DNA of 64,000 nucleotides from UBA6176 sp032119375 (GTDB taxonomy: Bacteria; Verrucomicrobiota; Verrucomicrobiia; Limisphaerales; UBA9464), in assembly GCA_964430505.1 (NCBI GenBank), contig CAYSGH010000008.1:26472-90471 (forward strand). The letters are read 5' to 3'. Below are positions 27,191 through 35,986 of this stretch, piece after piece (position 1 is the stretch's first letter; each line of letters begins with the position of its first letter). Both the position numbers and the translations under genes were made by a program. The notes below the pieces were generated by a model. The model was not told where the DNA came from. It searched no databases and worked only from the letters and a program-made list of their open reading frames with translations.

Positions 27191-28616
27191 AGCGTCGGAG
27201 CGCGGCGGGCGTTGGCTGCGGTCGTTCGCGGTGCGACTGAACGCGTGGTACAGCCTCGTCTTCCTCGCGTCGGTGCTGGTCCTGTTCGTGGGGCTCTATT
27301 GGACATTGGCCGGCAGCCTGGAGGAGCGCGAGCACGCCTTCCTGGCCCAGAAGCTGGCGGAATACGGCGACGCCTATCGGTTTGGGGGCGTGCGCGGCCT
27401 CCAGGCGGCCGTGGAACGCGACTCCGCCATCCCGGGCCAGACATCCTTGTTCGTCCGGTTGGTGGGGCGAGGCGGGACGGACGTGACATTCGCGCGCGTG
27501 CCGCCGGAGTGGGTGGGCTTCCGGGACGTGGAGGTGGCGTTGCCGGGCGGCATGGGGACGGTGGCGGGACGCGAGAAGGTCCTGCGCATTCCCAGGGATG
27601 CGCAGCGGGACCTGGCCTTGGCCTCGACGGAGCTGGCGGGCGGGCTGGCGTTGCAGGTGGGACGCGGGACCGACAACCGCCAGGTGCTGCTCCAGCCGTT
27701 GCGACGGGCGTTCGTGTTGCTGGGGTCGGCCGCGCTGGTGGCCAGCTTCGTGGGCGGGGCGGTGTTTGCGCACCGGGCGGCGCGGCCGATCCGGCAGGTG
27801 GTTCGCACGGCGCGCGACATCGTGGAGACGGGCCGCCTGGAGGCGCGGGTTCCCAAGGCGGGCAACACGGACGACCTCGCCGAGCTGGCGTCGTTGTTCA
27901 ACACGGTGCTGGACCGGAACCAGGCGTTGATCCGGGCGATGCGGGAGTCCCTCGACAACGCGGCACATGACCTGCGCACGCCCCTGACCCGGCTGCGCGG
28001 GACGGCCGAGCTGGCGTTGCAGCCGGGCTCGTCCCCTGAGCAGGCGCGCGAGGCGCTGGCGGATTGCGTGGAGGAGTCCGAGCGCGTCCTGCGGATGCTC
28101 AACACCCTCATGGACGTGGCCGAGGCCGAGGCGGGCATGATGCGCCTGGAACGACGCCCGGTGGACCTGCGCGACCTCGCCCGCGAGGCGGCGGAGCTGT
28201 ACGAGTTCGTGGCCCAGGAAAAGGACGTTCGGCTGGACGCGCGCCTGCCCCGGGAACCCGCCATCGCCTTCGTGGACCCCGTTCGCACGCGGCAGGTCAT
28301 CGCCAACCTCCTGGACAATGCCATCAAGTACACCGACGCCGGCGGGCACGTCGTGGTGGAGGTGGAGGATGGCGCCTTGCCGGGCCGCGTGGCCGTCCGC
28401 GTGCGCGACGACGGCATCGGCATCCCCCCGGAGGAGACGGACCGCATCTGGACGCGCTTGTACCGGGGGGACAAGTCGCGGTCGCGCCGCGGCCTTGGGC
28501 TGGGGTTGAGCCTCGTGAAGGCCGTGGTGGAAGCGCATGGCGGGGGCGTGGCCGTCCAAAGCACGCCGGGCCAAGGCTCGACCTTCACCGTGTGGCTCCC
28601 GCGAAAGGGGGCTTGA
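27171..28616 (+). CDS. HAMP-domain sensor histidine kinase
   Basis: 481 residues. First membrane helix about 26-48 (LVFLASVLVLFVGLYW), periplasmic sensor region 49-180, second helix about 183-203, HAMP domain (RAARPIRQVVRTARDI), then HisKA with His266 in NAAHDLRTPLTRLRG. The ATPase domain has an N box (QVIANLLDNAIKYTD), DDGIGIPPEE and RRGLGLGLSLVKAVVEAHGG. Classical orthodox kinase, partner of the OmpR-type regulator it overlaps. The CotH gene starts 32 bp downstream and could belong to the same transcript. Confidence 0.95.
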   Translation: MSFVQAEASERGGRWLRSFAVRLNAWYSLVFLASVLVLFVGLYWTLAGSLEEREHAFLAQKLAEYGDAYRFGGVRGLQAAVERDSAIPGQTSLFVRLVGRGGTDVTFARVPPEWVGFRDVEVALPGGMGTVAGREKVLRIPRDAQRDLALASTELAGGLALQVGRGTDNRQVLLQPLRRAFVLLGSAALVASFVGGAVFAHRAARPIRQVVRTARDIVETGRLEARVPKAGNTDDLAELASLFNTVLDRNQALIRAMRESLDNAAHDLRTPLTRLRGTAELALQPGSSPEQAREALADCVEESERVLRMLNTLMDVAEAEAGMMRLERRPVDLRDLAREAAELYEFVAQEKDVRLDARLPREPAIAFVDPVRTRQVIANLLDNAIKYTDAGGHVVVEVEDGALPGRVAVRVRDDGIGIPPEETDRIWTRLYRGDKSRSRRGLGLGLSLVKAVVEAHGGGVAVQSTPGQGSTFTVWLPRKGA

Positions 28617-28648
28617 GGCTTCCTGCATCCAACGCCCAAGGTCGCCCC

Positions 28649-30088
28649 GTGCGTTGCGCGCGACGTTGTCTCCTCCTGGTCCTGGGCGTGATCCATGGAT
28701 GGGTCGCGACTGCCGAAGTGGGCTGGGATCCGCAGGCCACCGTGGCCGCCGTCTTGGCACAGGATGGCCGGGGGCTGCCCCAGGACTGGGGAACGCATGA
28801 GGCATGGAAGGCCCCCGCATGGTACGGCATCCAGCTGCCCGGACTTGCCCCTGCCGCCGCATCCAACGTCGTCGCCAGGGCCCTCGCTGCGTTGCCGCAT
28901 GTCCGGATCGAACTCCCCTCCGACGCCTTGTTCGGGGCCACGAACGGCCTGTACACGCATCCCACTGAGACAGGCGACGCGTGGGAACGCCGGGCGCGAC
29001 TCTTCTTTGATGGCGGTCCCGGCGGGTTGGTGTTCGGCGCGGACGCGGGGCTTCGCATCCAAGGCGGATGGAACCGAATGCCGAAGGAGTCGCCGAAGCA
29101 CTCGTTCCGGGTGGTGTTCCGCGCGCGTTATGGGACGGCGAAGCTCAAGCAACGGGTGTTTGGGCGCGGGTCGGCCTCCATCGACCAGATCGTGCTGCGG
29201 TCGGGCAACAACCATTCGTGGCTGCACTGGGACGCCGCCGAGCGGCGCACGGCTGACTACCTGCGGGACCCTTGGATGCGCGCGACGCACGCCGCCATGG
29301 GCCATCCCGCCGCTCGCAGCCGTCCCGTGCACCTCTTCCTCAACGGCCTGTACTGGGGGGTGTACGACCTGTGCGAGCGACCCGATGCCCACTTCGCGGC
29401 CCAGGCCTGGGGCGGCAAGGAGGACGACTACGACGCGCGCAATGCGGACAAGGTGTTGTCGGGCGATGGCAAGGCCTGGGACGAGCTGATGGCGCGGGTC
29501 AACGCGGGCGTCACGAACGAGGAAGATTGCGAGGCCGTGGGGCGGATCCTGGACATCCCGGCGTTCATCGACTTCATGCTTGTGAACCTCTACGGGGCGA
29601 ACGCGGACTGGGACCGGTCCTCGAACTGGTACGCCGCCCGGCGCCGCAGCCCGGCCGGGCGGTGGCGGTTCATCGTCTGGGATGGCGAACGCACCCTCGA
29701 AAGCCCGGGGGACAACCGGCTGGACGCGGACGACGACCAGAGCCCGACCCGGATTTTCCAGCGGTTGCGAGGGTCGGCGCGATTCCGGGAGGCGTTTGGA
29801 CGCCGGGCGGCGCAGCACCTGGGGCCCGGGGGCGCGTTGGACGCGTTCCAGGCGGGCGAACGGTATCGGGCCTTGGCGGACGTCCTGCGGCCCGCCATGC
29901 CGGCGGAGGCGGCGCGTTGGGGGAGCTATCGGCGCGACGTGCACCCGTACAAGGAGGGCCCGTTCGAGGCCTACACGGCGATGGGTCACTGGGAACCGGA
30001 GGTGGCGCGGCTGTTGACGGGCTATTTCCCGGCCCGAACGACGTCCTTTGCCGCGCAGTTGCGCACGGCGGGGCTGCTGACGCCGTGA
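28649..30088 (+). CDS. Exported CotH-kinase family protein
   Basis: 479 residues from GTG. The signal peptide is about RCARRCLLLVLGVIHGWVATA. CotH-type features: GLRIQGGWNRMPKESPKHSFRV (about residues 133-154), the AKLKQRVFG strand, QIVLRSGNNHSW, HLFLNGLYWGVYDLCERPD, and the acidic IVWDGERTLE segment corresponding to the metal-binding part. CotH of Bacillus phosphorylates spore-coat proteins. Exported bacterial relatives are mostly uncharacterised and may act on surface proteins or carbohydrates. It sits 32 bp behind a two-component system, suggesting that system could control it. The open frame before the GTG is a shadow of the kinase gene. The giant protein at 9608-16222 carries a related domain. 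Confidence 0.85.
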   Translation: MRCARRCLLLVLGVIHGWVATAEVGWDPQATVAAVLAQDGRGLPQDWGTHEAWKAPAWYGIQLPGLAPAAASNVVARALAALPHVRIELPSDALFGATNGLYTHPTETGDAWERRARLFFDGGPGGLVFGADAGLRIQGGWNRMPKESPKHSFRVVFRARYGTAKLKQRVFGRGSASIDQIVLRSGNNHSWLHWDAAERRTADYLRDPWMRATHAAMGHPAARSRPVHLFLNGLYWGVYDLCERPDAHFAAQAWGGKEDDYDARNADKVLSGDGKAWDELMARVNAGVTNEEDCEAVGRILDIPAFIDFMLVNLYGANADWDRSSNWYAARRRSPAGRWRFIVWDGERTLESPGDNRLDADDDQSPTRIFQRLRGSARFREAFGRRAAQHLGPGGALDAFQAGERYRALADVLRPAMPAEAARWGSYRRDVHPYKEGPFEAYTAMGHWEPEVARLLTGYFPARTTSFAAQLRTAGLLTP

Positions 30089-30211
30089 GGGGGGCGGGCC
30101 GGCCGGCCTGGCCGAGCGCGCACGTCCGGGTGGAAGGTCATGAGAGCCTTCGTTTGGATCGCTTATGCAGGATCCCCCTGCCTTCGTCCTGCAACTACCC
30201 CGAACAACGCC

Positions 30212-30241
30212 TTGACCCCGTCAAAACCAACTTCCTAGCAT
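30212..30241 (+). promoter_or_regulatory. Candidate sigma70-type promoter of tig
   Basis: TTGACC (30212-30217) and TAGCAT (30236-30241) with an 18-bp spacer, about 95 bp before the trigger factor start and in an AT-richer patch than the surroundings. Confidence 0.4.
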
Positions 30242-30334
30242 CCGCTCCCTTTGCCGAACCGGGCCAAGCCGGCCGGGAAGAGGAACGAGCGTCAACATCC
30301 GTCGGGGTCGCACCCGTCAAAAGGCAACAAAACC

Positions 30335-31663
30335 GTGAACGTTTCCGTCGAACATTTGGGTCCGTGCAAGAAGCTCCTCCGTGTGGAGGTGCCCGTGGAG
30401 AAGGTCAACGCCACGTTTGACGACGTTGCGGTGCAATTCCAGAAGGCGGCGCAACTGCCGGGCTTCCGGCCGGGCAAGGTCCCGCGGCACCTGATCCTGA
30501 AGTCCTTCGAGCCCAAGATCGTGGAGGAGGCGCGCAAGAAGCTGGTGGAGGAAAGCTTCCGGGCGGCGGCGGCGCAGGAGAAGCTGAGCGTGGTGGTGAC
30601 GCTCGACGTGGAGGAGCAGCAGTTCGGGCGCAACCAGGCGCTCCAGTTCACGGCCACGGTGGAGGTGGCGCCGGATTTTGCGTTGCCGGGCTACAAGGGC
30701 CTGGCGGCCAAGCGCGAGCTGCGCGTGGCAACGGATGCCGACGTGGAGCGCGCCCTCGGGATCCTGCGCGAGCAACAGGCCAAGTTCGAGGACGTGCAAC
30801 GCCCCATCCAGGAGGGCGACGTCGCCGTTGTGAGCTACGTGGGCACGTGCGACGGCCAGCCGCTGACCGCGCTGGCGCCCACGGCCTTGGGCCTGACGTC
30901 GAAGGAGAACTCCTGGGTGCTCGTGCGGCCCGGCTCGTTCATCCCGGGCTTCACCGAGCCCTTGGTCGGCGCCTCCGTGGGCGACCAGCGCACCATCCCG
31001 CTCACGTTGCCCGCCGACTTCGTCCACAAGGAGCTGGCCGGCAAGAACGTGGTCTATGAGGTCACCGTCACCGGCGTGAAGCAGAAGGTGTTGCCGGAGG
31101 CCGACGAGGCCTTCGCGAAGTCCTTCGGGGCGGACAGCATGGCGGTGCTGCTGCAAGGCATCCGCAATGACCTCCAGCGCGAGCTGGACATGCGCCAAAA
31201 GAAGGCCGTGCGCGACCAGCTCCTCAAGACCCTCATGGGCCAGGTCGAGTTCGACCTGCCCGAGAGCATCGTCGCCAGCGAGACGCGGTCCGTCGTGTAC
31301 AACATCGTCAACGAGAACCAGCAGCGCGGCGTGCCCAAGGAGTTCATCGAGGGGAAGAAGGACGAGATCTACCAGAACGCCGCCGTCAGCGCGCGCGAGC
31401 GGGTCAAGGGGGCCTTCATCCTCAATCGCATCGCCGCCGAGGAGAAGTTGTCGGTGTCCGACCGCGAGATCACGCAGCGCGTGCTCTTGCTGGCCCAGCA
31501 GAACAACACGACGCCCGAGAAGATGGTGAAGGCCATCCAGGAACGAAACGCGGCCGGCGAGATCCGCCAGGACATCCTGATGGGCAAGGTGCTCGAGTTC
31601 CTCGAGATCAACGCCACCATCGAGGACGTCGCCCCGCTTCCCGAGGCTCCTGCGGCCTCCTGA
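30335..31663 (+). CDS. tig: Trigger factor, ribosome-associated chaperone
   Basis: 442 residues from GTG. The N-terminal ribosome-binding domain carries the signature GFRPGKVP (43-50). The middle FKBP-type peptidyl-prolyl isomerase domain (about 150-240) is divergent, with GSFIPGFTEPLVGASVGD. The C-terminal helical chaperone arms extend to about 430. Trigger factor holds and folds nascent chains at the ribosome exit. The open frame starts earlier (30251), but the family N-terminus (here VNVSVEHLGPC, usually M-x-V-x-x-E) fixes the start. A strong hairpin terminator follows at 31711, so it is probably monocistronic. Confidence 0.95.
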   Translation: MNVSVEHLGPCKKLLRVEVPVEKVNATFDDVAVQFQKAAQLPGFRPGKVPRHLILKSFEPKIVEEARKKLVEESFRAAAAQEKLSVVVTLDVEEQQFGRNQALQFTATVEVAPDFALPGYKGLAAKRELRVATDADVERALGILREQQAKFEDVQRPIQEGDVAVVSYVGTCDGQPLTALAPTALGLTSKENSWVLVRPGSFIPGFTEPLVGASVGDQRTIPLTLPADFVHKELAGKNVVYEVTVTGVKQKVLPEADEAFAKSFGADSMAVLLQGIRNDLQRELDMRQKKAVRDQLLKTLMGQVEFDLPESIVASETRSVVYNIVNENQQRGVPKEFIEGKKDEIYQNAAVSARERVKGAFILNRIAAEEKLSVSDREITQRVLLLAQQNNTTPEKMVKAIQERNAAGEIRQDILMGKVLEFLEINATIEDVAPLPEAPAAS

Positions 31664-31981
31664 GACGCGCGCACGTCCCCGCGGGGCCCGCTGACCCAGG
31701 CTTCCGCTGCATGGCCCGGCACGGCTCGTCCGTTGCCGGGCCATGTGTCTTTTCCATTGCGCCACGGGACGCCGGCGCGATTCACTGATGCACTTCCGCG
31801 CATTTACGCCGTGCCCGTGACGGGCCCGGCGGCGCGCGTTTGCAACCATGGGCGTGGCAACACACGGAATGATCGAACTACCGGGGGAATCGGCCGGGGC
31901 TGGCAGCAGCCCGGGGCCGTGGCCCGCGCAGGTTCGCCGGGTTGAGACCGTGCCCGTTCAACGACCAACGCAGCTATCAAC
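31664..31981. other. 318-bp intergenic region between tig and the MFS gene
   Basis: Contains the tig terminator (31711-31755). The rest is the leader of the MFS gene, with a GC-rich imperfect hairpin (GGGGCTG-GCAG-CAGCCC) around 31898-31918. No open frame looks like a gene, and no clear promoter or known riboswitch is recognised. Confidence 0.55.
31711..31755 (+). terminator. Rho-independent terminator after tig
   Basis: ATGGCCCGGCA (31711-31721) pairs perfectly with TGCCGGGCCAT (31734-31744), an 11-bp stem with a 12-base loop, followed by GTGTCTTTTCC. It lies 48 bp after the tig stop. Confidence 0.8.
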
Positions 31982-33595
31982 ATGAGCAACGGATCAAGCG
32001 AGGGCATCGCCTCGAACGCAAAACGCCTGCTGTGGGCAGGCTTCATGGCCATCTTGGCGGCCGGCATCGGCTTCGGCATCCGCGGCGCCATCTTCGGCGA
32101 CTGGGTGAAGGCCTTTAACTTTACCGGGCTGGAAATCGGCCTCATCAACGGCGCCGGGTTCACCGGGTTTTGCTTCGGCATCATCATCGGCGGCGTCATC
32201 GTGGACAAGGTCGGCTACGGCAAGCTCGTCGCCGCCGCCTTCCTCTTCCACGTCGTCTCCGCCCTCGTGACCTTCGGCGCAAAGGACGGCATGGATACCA
32301 AGACCGCCTTCGTGTGGCTGTGGTCTGGCACGTTCCTCTTCGCCGTCGCCAACGGCACCCTCGAGGCCGTGGCCAACCCGCTCGTTGCCACTCTCTTCCC
32401 CAAGAACCGCACCCATTACCTCAACATCCTGCATGCGTCCTGGCCTGCGGGCATGGTGATCGGCGGCTTCATCCACAACTCCCTCGCCGACCAAAGCTGG
32501 AAGCTCCAGCTCGGCTGCTTCCTCCTGCCCGCCGTCGTGTACGGCATCATGTTCTTCGGCCAGGCCTTCCCGAAGTCCGAGGCCTCCGCCAAGGGCCTCA
32601 GCCTCGGCGAGATGCTCCGCGACGTCGGCATCCTCGGCTCTGCCATCGTCGGCCTCTTCATCGGCCTCTTCTTCAAGGATGGCCTCGGGCCTCTCCTCAA
32701 CGGCCTCACCGGCAACGCCTTCTTCGCCAGCGACAACTGGACCTATGCATCCGTCGCCGTCGGGGCCGTCGCCTTCCTCGGCTTCGCTGGCACCTCCCGT
32801 TGGTCCGTCGGCGCGCCCCTCCTCTTCGTCCTCTTCATCGTCCATGCCCTCGTCGGGGCCGTTGAGCTCGGCACCGACGGCTGGATCCAGAACATCGAGG
32901 GCGCGATCCTGACCCCTCAGGAGGCCACCTACCTCTTCATCTTCACCTCCGCCCTCATGTTCGTGCTCCGCTTCTGCGGCCACTTCATCGAGCACAAGCT
33001 CGGCCTCAAGCCCGTCGGCATCCTCCTCGTCTGCGCCATCTTCGCCTGCGTGGGCCTCAACCTCGTCTCCGCCGTCGAGACCTTCTCCGGCGCGCTCCTT
33101 GCCCTCACCGTCTATGCCATCGGCAAGACGTTCTTCTGGCCCACCATGCTGGCCGTCGCCTCCGACCGCTTCCCGCGTTGCGGCGCCGTCGCCATCTCCA
33201 TCATGGGCGGCCTGGGCATGATGTCGGCCGGGCTGATTGGCTCCCCGGGTCTCGGCTATGCCAAGGATCGGTTCTCCGGCGAGGCCCTCGAAAAGGCCAA
33301 CCCCGCCGCTTTCGCCGATTACAAGGCCGCCAAGCCCTCCAAGTGGCTCTTCCTCAAGGAATCCTTCTCCATTGACGGCCAGAAGCTCGAGGCCGCCAAG
33401 AAGGTTGATGCCAAGACCCGCAACCCCGTCCAGGCCGCCGTCGTCAAGGCCGACGTGGACGGCAACCGCATGACGCTCAAGTGGGATAGCTTCATCCCCG
33501 CCACCATGGCCGTCATCTACCTCCTCATCCTCCTCTACTTCAGGGCCATCGGCGGCTACAAGCCGGTGACCGTCGAGGACGGAGCCAAGGCCTAG
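31982..33595 (+). CDS. Major facilitator superfamily transporter
   Basis: 537 residues with about 12-14 hydrophobic helices. The N-terminal half has GFGIRGAIFGDW and GGVIVDKVGYGKL, the second matching the MFS loop 2-3 signature (G-x3-D-K/R-x-G). GGLGMMSAGLIGSPGLGY marks the second half. A hydrophilic insertion of about 75 residues (about 430-505), rich in Lys/Asp/Ala, separates the penultimate helices from the last. The closest family resemblance is to fucose/sugar permease-like MFS proteins seen in Planctomycetes and Verrucomicrobiota, but the substrate cannot be assigned. It stands alone, with its own terminator at 33623. Strong preference for C-ending codons. Confidence 0.85.
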   Translation: MSNGSSEGIASNAKRLLWAGFMAILAAGIGFGIRGAIFGDWVKAFNFTGLEIGLINGAGFTGFCFGIIIGGVIVDKVGYGKLVAAAFLFHVVSALVTFGAKDGMDTKTAFVWLWSGTFLFAVANGTLEAVANPLVATLFPKNRTHYLNILHASWPAGMVIGGFIHNSLADQSWKLQLGCFLLPAVVYGIMFFGQAFPKSEASAKGLSLGEMLRDVGILGSAIVGLFIGLFFKDGLGPLLNGLTGNAFFASDNWTYASVAVGAVAFLGFAGTSRWSVGAPLLFVLFIVHALVGAVELGTDGWIQNIEGAILTPQEATYLFIFTSALMFVLRFCGHFIEHKLGLKPVGILLVCAIFACVGLNLVSAVETFSGALLALTVYAIGKTFFWPTMLAVASDRFPRCGAVAISIMGGLGMMSAGLIGSPGLGYAKDRFSGEALEKANPAAFADYKAAKPSKWLFLKESFSIDGQKLEAAKKVDAKTRNPVQAAVVKADVDGNRMTLKWDSFIPATMAVIYLLILLYFRAIGGYKPVTVEDGAKA

Positions 33596-33622
33596 CAGCC
33601 CCGCACAACGCGCCGCCATCCC

Positions 33623-33649
33623 GCCCCCGTGCGGGCCCGGGGGCCTTTT
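33623..33649 (+). terminator. Rho-independent terminator after the MFS gene
   Basis: GCCCCC (33623-33628) pairs with GGGGGC (33639-33644), followed by CTTTT, 27 bp after the MFS stop. Confidence 0.65.
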
Positions 33650-33738
33650 CCATCCAGCAGGGCGGCCTCACCACCACGGGGCCGCCCTGTTGCGTGTCAG
33701 CCCATCGCGGCTTCGGGGGACGGCCCTATATGGCAAAT

Positions 33739-33818
33739 GGGGTCAGATCTGTAATGTTGACATTTCGACGCTCCGGGTTCGTTTCCCGTCGAAATGTCAA
33801 ATGTCAAGATCTGACCCC
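33739..33818. repeat. Inverted-repeat element, family GGGGTCAGATCT (copy B, 80 bp)
   Basis: The left arm runs from GGGGTCAGATCTGTAATG to TTGACATTTCGAC (33739-33769). The right arm is its reverse complement over 31 bp with about five mismatches, ending CTGACCCC at 33818. The core is only about 18 bp. Outer flanks continue the symmetry (GGCAAA left, TTTGCC right). The right arm overlaps the end of the glycosyltransferase gene and provides its stop codon. The transcript can form one long hairpin. Confidence 0.8.
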
Positions 33819-35123
33819 TTTGCCCCGAGCCAGGGACTGGAGGGCCTCGATGGTGCCCCGGGCCATCGCGACGTCGGTGTGGCGCTCGTGGACGGCAGAG
33901 CGTCCGGCGGCCCCAAGTTCCCGGAGGCGCTCCGGGCGTCGAAGCAGGTCGCGCAAGGCCGCCGCCAGCGCCCCGGGCGTGGGGTCGCCAAACAACGTCC
34001 CGCCACCCGTCGCCTGGACGATTTCCGGATAGGGCCCCACCGACGGCTGCAAGACGGGCGTGCCAGCGGCCATGGCCTCGACTTGATAGAGGCCAAAGGC
34101 CTCAGGCTGGCGGCCGGGGACCGACAGGACATCGCAGGACGCCAGGAAGGCGACCTTGTCCTCGCGGCTCACGTTGGGATGGAAGGAGGCATCCGGCATG
34201 AGCCCGGCGCGCTCCAGCTTCGCGCGTTGCAAGGCCACGAAGGGCTCGTCCGAGGGGCCACAGCCGCCACCCACCTTGAGCCGAACGTGCCCAAGCGCGG
34301 GGTCCCGGCGCAGCTCGACGAAGGCATCCACGACGATGTCGAGGCCCTTCTCCGGGCATTGGCGCGCGAAGAAGCCCACGGTGAGCGGGTGGCCCGGGAT
34401 CCACGGCGCGCGCGGGGGCAAGTCGTCGTACCCGGCCATGTGGATGCCATTGGGCACGACGCGGAGCCGGTCGATGCCCAAGCCCATCCGTGACATCATT
34501 CGTTCCCCGAACCACCGCGACGGCGCGATCCAGCCGTCCACCTCGCGGCCGCGCTCCGCCAAGGTGGACCAACTCCGCTCCCGCCATGGCTCCGGCATGG
34601 AGTCGAGGAAGGCCTCCTCGCTCTGGAGGAACACCAGGACCGGGCAGCCGATGTCGTGCTGCAATCGTCGTGCAAATCCCGCCAGCAAGGCGTTGGAGAG
34701 CAGGATGGCGTCGGGCCGTGGCCGGGCGGCGAGCCACCGGACGAGGTCGTCCAGCTCGCGTTGCTGGCGACCCTCCTCGCCCTGGAGCATGGAGAGGTTG
34801 AGTTCGCCGACGTCGGAGGCCCGGGTCTTGGCGGCGCGACCGGAGGCCCACTTGAGGAGGGACGGGTGATCGAACCACCGACGCAGCCACGCCGGGGCCG
34901 AGGAATGGCCGGGGACCTTTTGCGACAGGAACACGTTGATGCCGCCAAAGAACGTGGGCGTGTCGCGGACGGTCGAGGCCTCGTCGAGCGTCATGGGCAA
35001 GTACAACGGGACCATGAGGGTCTCGTGCCCGTCGCGGCGCAGGGCGGCGACCAGCGCGTTGTCGCGGAAGCAGTTCCCGCAGTACATGCCGCCGGCGCCC
35101 GGCGTGATCTGGACCAGGTTCAT
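33804..35123 (-). CDS. Family 4 glycosyltransferase
   Basis: 439 residues, two Rossmann-like halves (GT-B fold). N-terminal donor/acceptor loop: QITPGAGGMYCGNCFRDNALV. C-terminal half: PNGIHMAGYDDL, FFARQCPEKGLDIVVDAF, and the GT4 EX7E motif in EAFGLYQVEAMAAGTPV. Likely transfers a sugar from an activated nucleotide donor to a glycan or lipid; acceptor unknown. The start ATG 35123 is fixed by the conserved N-terminal strand; the frame upstream is non-coding. The last residues (GKGVRS) and the TGA stop lie inside the inverted-repeat element at 33739-33818, so the original C-terminus may have been replaced by insertion. Confidence 0.88.
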   Translation of the reverse strand: MNLVQITPGAGGMYCGNCFRDNALVAALRRDGHETLMVPLYLPMTLDEASTVRDTPTFFGGINVFLSQKVPGHSSAPAWLRRWFDHPSLLKWASGRAAKTRASDVGELNLSMLQGEEGRQQRELDDLVRWLAARPRPDAILLSNALLAGFARRLQHDIGCPVLVFLQSEEAFLDSMPEPWRERSWSTLAERGREVDGWIAPSRWFGERMMSRMGLGIDRLRVVPNGIHMAGYDDLPPRAPWIPGHPLTVGFFARQCPEKGLDIVVDAFVELRRDPALGHVRLKVGGGCGPSDEPFVALQRAKLERAGLMPDASFHPNVSREDKVAFLASCDVLSVPGRQPEAFGLYQVEAMAAGTPVLQPSVGPYPEIVQATGGGTLFGDPTPGALAAALRDLLRRPERLRELGAAGRSAVHERHTDVAMARGTIEALQSLARGKGVRS

Positions 35124-35232
35124 CCTTGGGCTGCGACCGTGCCCCGGATGGCCCGGTATCTCAAGCATGGGGGGCGGCGGGGCAGGGCGTGTGGGCGCAT
35201 CGCCGTCCGCCGTCCGGGCGACGGGATCGGCG

Positions 35233-35613
35233 TCAGCCCGTGGCCTTGGGTTGGTAGGCCACCCCGGGCCGCCCTTCAAAGTGGGCATCCTGCGTCCACA
35301 GCGTGGCGCCCACCCGCCTTGCCGACGCATAAATGATGGAGTCGGCCAGCGACAACCCTTCCTCGATACCGAGCGCGGCCGCCTCCATCGCGACCTCCGA
35401 GGTCACATCCAAGACGACGCCCCTTTGCATGGCTGCCACCGCCTGGAAGGCGGCGTCCTCACCCCGCTCTCTGAGGACCACCTTGAAGACCTCGTGGATG
35501 CAGATCGCGGGGACCACCAGCAACTCGTCGTCCTCGATGGCCTCCGCGAAGAAGCCTGCTGACGGTTCGTCGGCGAAGTAGGCCAGCCCCGCCGAGGAAT
35601 CCACCACGTTCAC
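35233..35613 (-). CDS. PIN-domain toxin (VapC-like)
   Basis: 126 residues from GTG. The four acidic residues expected of an active PIN ribonuclease are present: Asp5 (VVDSSAGL), Glu41 (IHEVFKV), Asp91 (LADSIIYA) and Asp109 (TQDAHF). VapC-type toxins cleave tRNA or rRNA when released from their antitoxin. The partner AbrB-type antitoxin gene ends 11 bp upstream, giving the standard antitoxin-toxin order. The open frame extends through the antitoxin region in another phase and is not coding there. Confidence 0.92.
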   Translation of the reverse strand: MNVVDSSAGLAYFADEPSAGFFAEAIEDDELLVVPAICIHEVFKVVLRERGEDAAFQAVAAMQRGVVLDVTSEVAMEAAALGIEEGLSLADSIIYASARRVGATLWTQDAHFEGRPGVAYQPKATG

Positions 35614-35624
35614 AGCCGGTCGAC

Positions 35625-35816
35625 CTACCGAACGACCTTCGTGTCGATGCCCTTGAGGTAGCCGCGCAGGGAGCGGACGTCGCGGATGGGGATGATTTCG
35701 ATTCGATTTCGAAAGCAGAGCACCCGTGCCTTCTCCCCCGAGCGCAACCCCATGGACTCGCGAATCCGTTGGGGAATCACGACTTGGAACTTGGGGGAAA
35801 TAGTGACGGTCTCCAT
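35625..35816 (-). CDS. AbrB/MazE-type antitoxin (VapB-like)
   Basis: 63 residues from ATG, ending in TAG. The N-terminal swapped-hairpin AbrB fold is shown by TVTISPKFQVVIPQRIRE, followed by GEKARVLCFRNRIEI. The C-terminal tail, rich in basic residues (SLRGYLKGIDTKVVR), is the part expected to wrap around the toxin. Such antitoxins bind their own promoter and repress the pair. A perfect palindrome lies 16 bp upstream of the start (35833-35842). The longer open frame to 36008 has no family support. Confidence 0.9.
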   Translation of the reverse strand: METVTISPKFQVVIPQRIRESMGLRSGEKARVLCFRNRIEIIPIRDVRSLRGYLKGIDTKVVR

Positions 35817-35832
35817 GCGTAGGACGGTACTC

Positions 35833-35842
35833 TGATCGATCA
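35833..35842. promoter_or_regulatory. Palindrome upstream of the toxin-antitoxin pair, possible operator
   Basis: TGATCGATCA is a perfect 10-bp palindrome 16 bp before the antitoxin ATG, where an autoregulating AbrB-type antitoxin would be expected to bind. Positional inference only. Confidence 0.35.
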
Positions 35843-35986
35843 AGCCGGCAACGGTCCCTGCCCCCCCAGCCCCTGCCGCACTGCAAGCGCCGGGGCCCGT
35901 CACCATCCCGGGACGCCTCGGCCACATTGCGGGGGGCCGTGCGTGGCATGGACGTTCCGTCGGGGCCCGTTCAGGGTGCGCCGACG

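Noticed and set aside
30089..30211. GC-rich palindromes (GGCCGGCC) after the CotH gene as a terminator
   Set aside because: No T tract follows and the symmetry is short; not listed as a feature.
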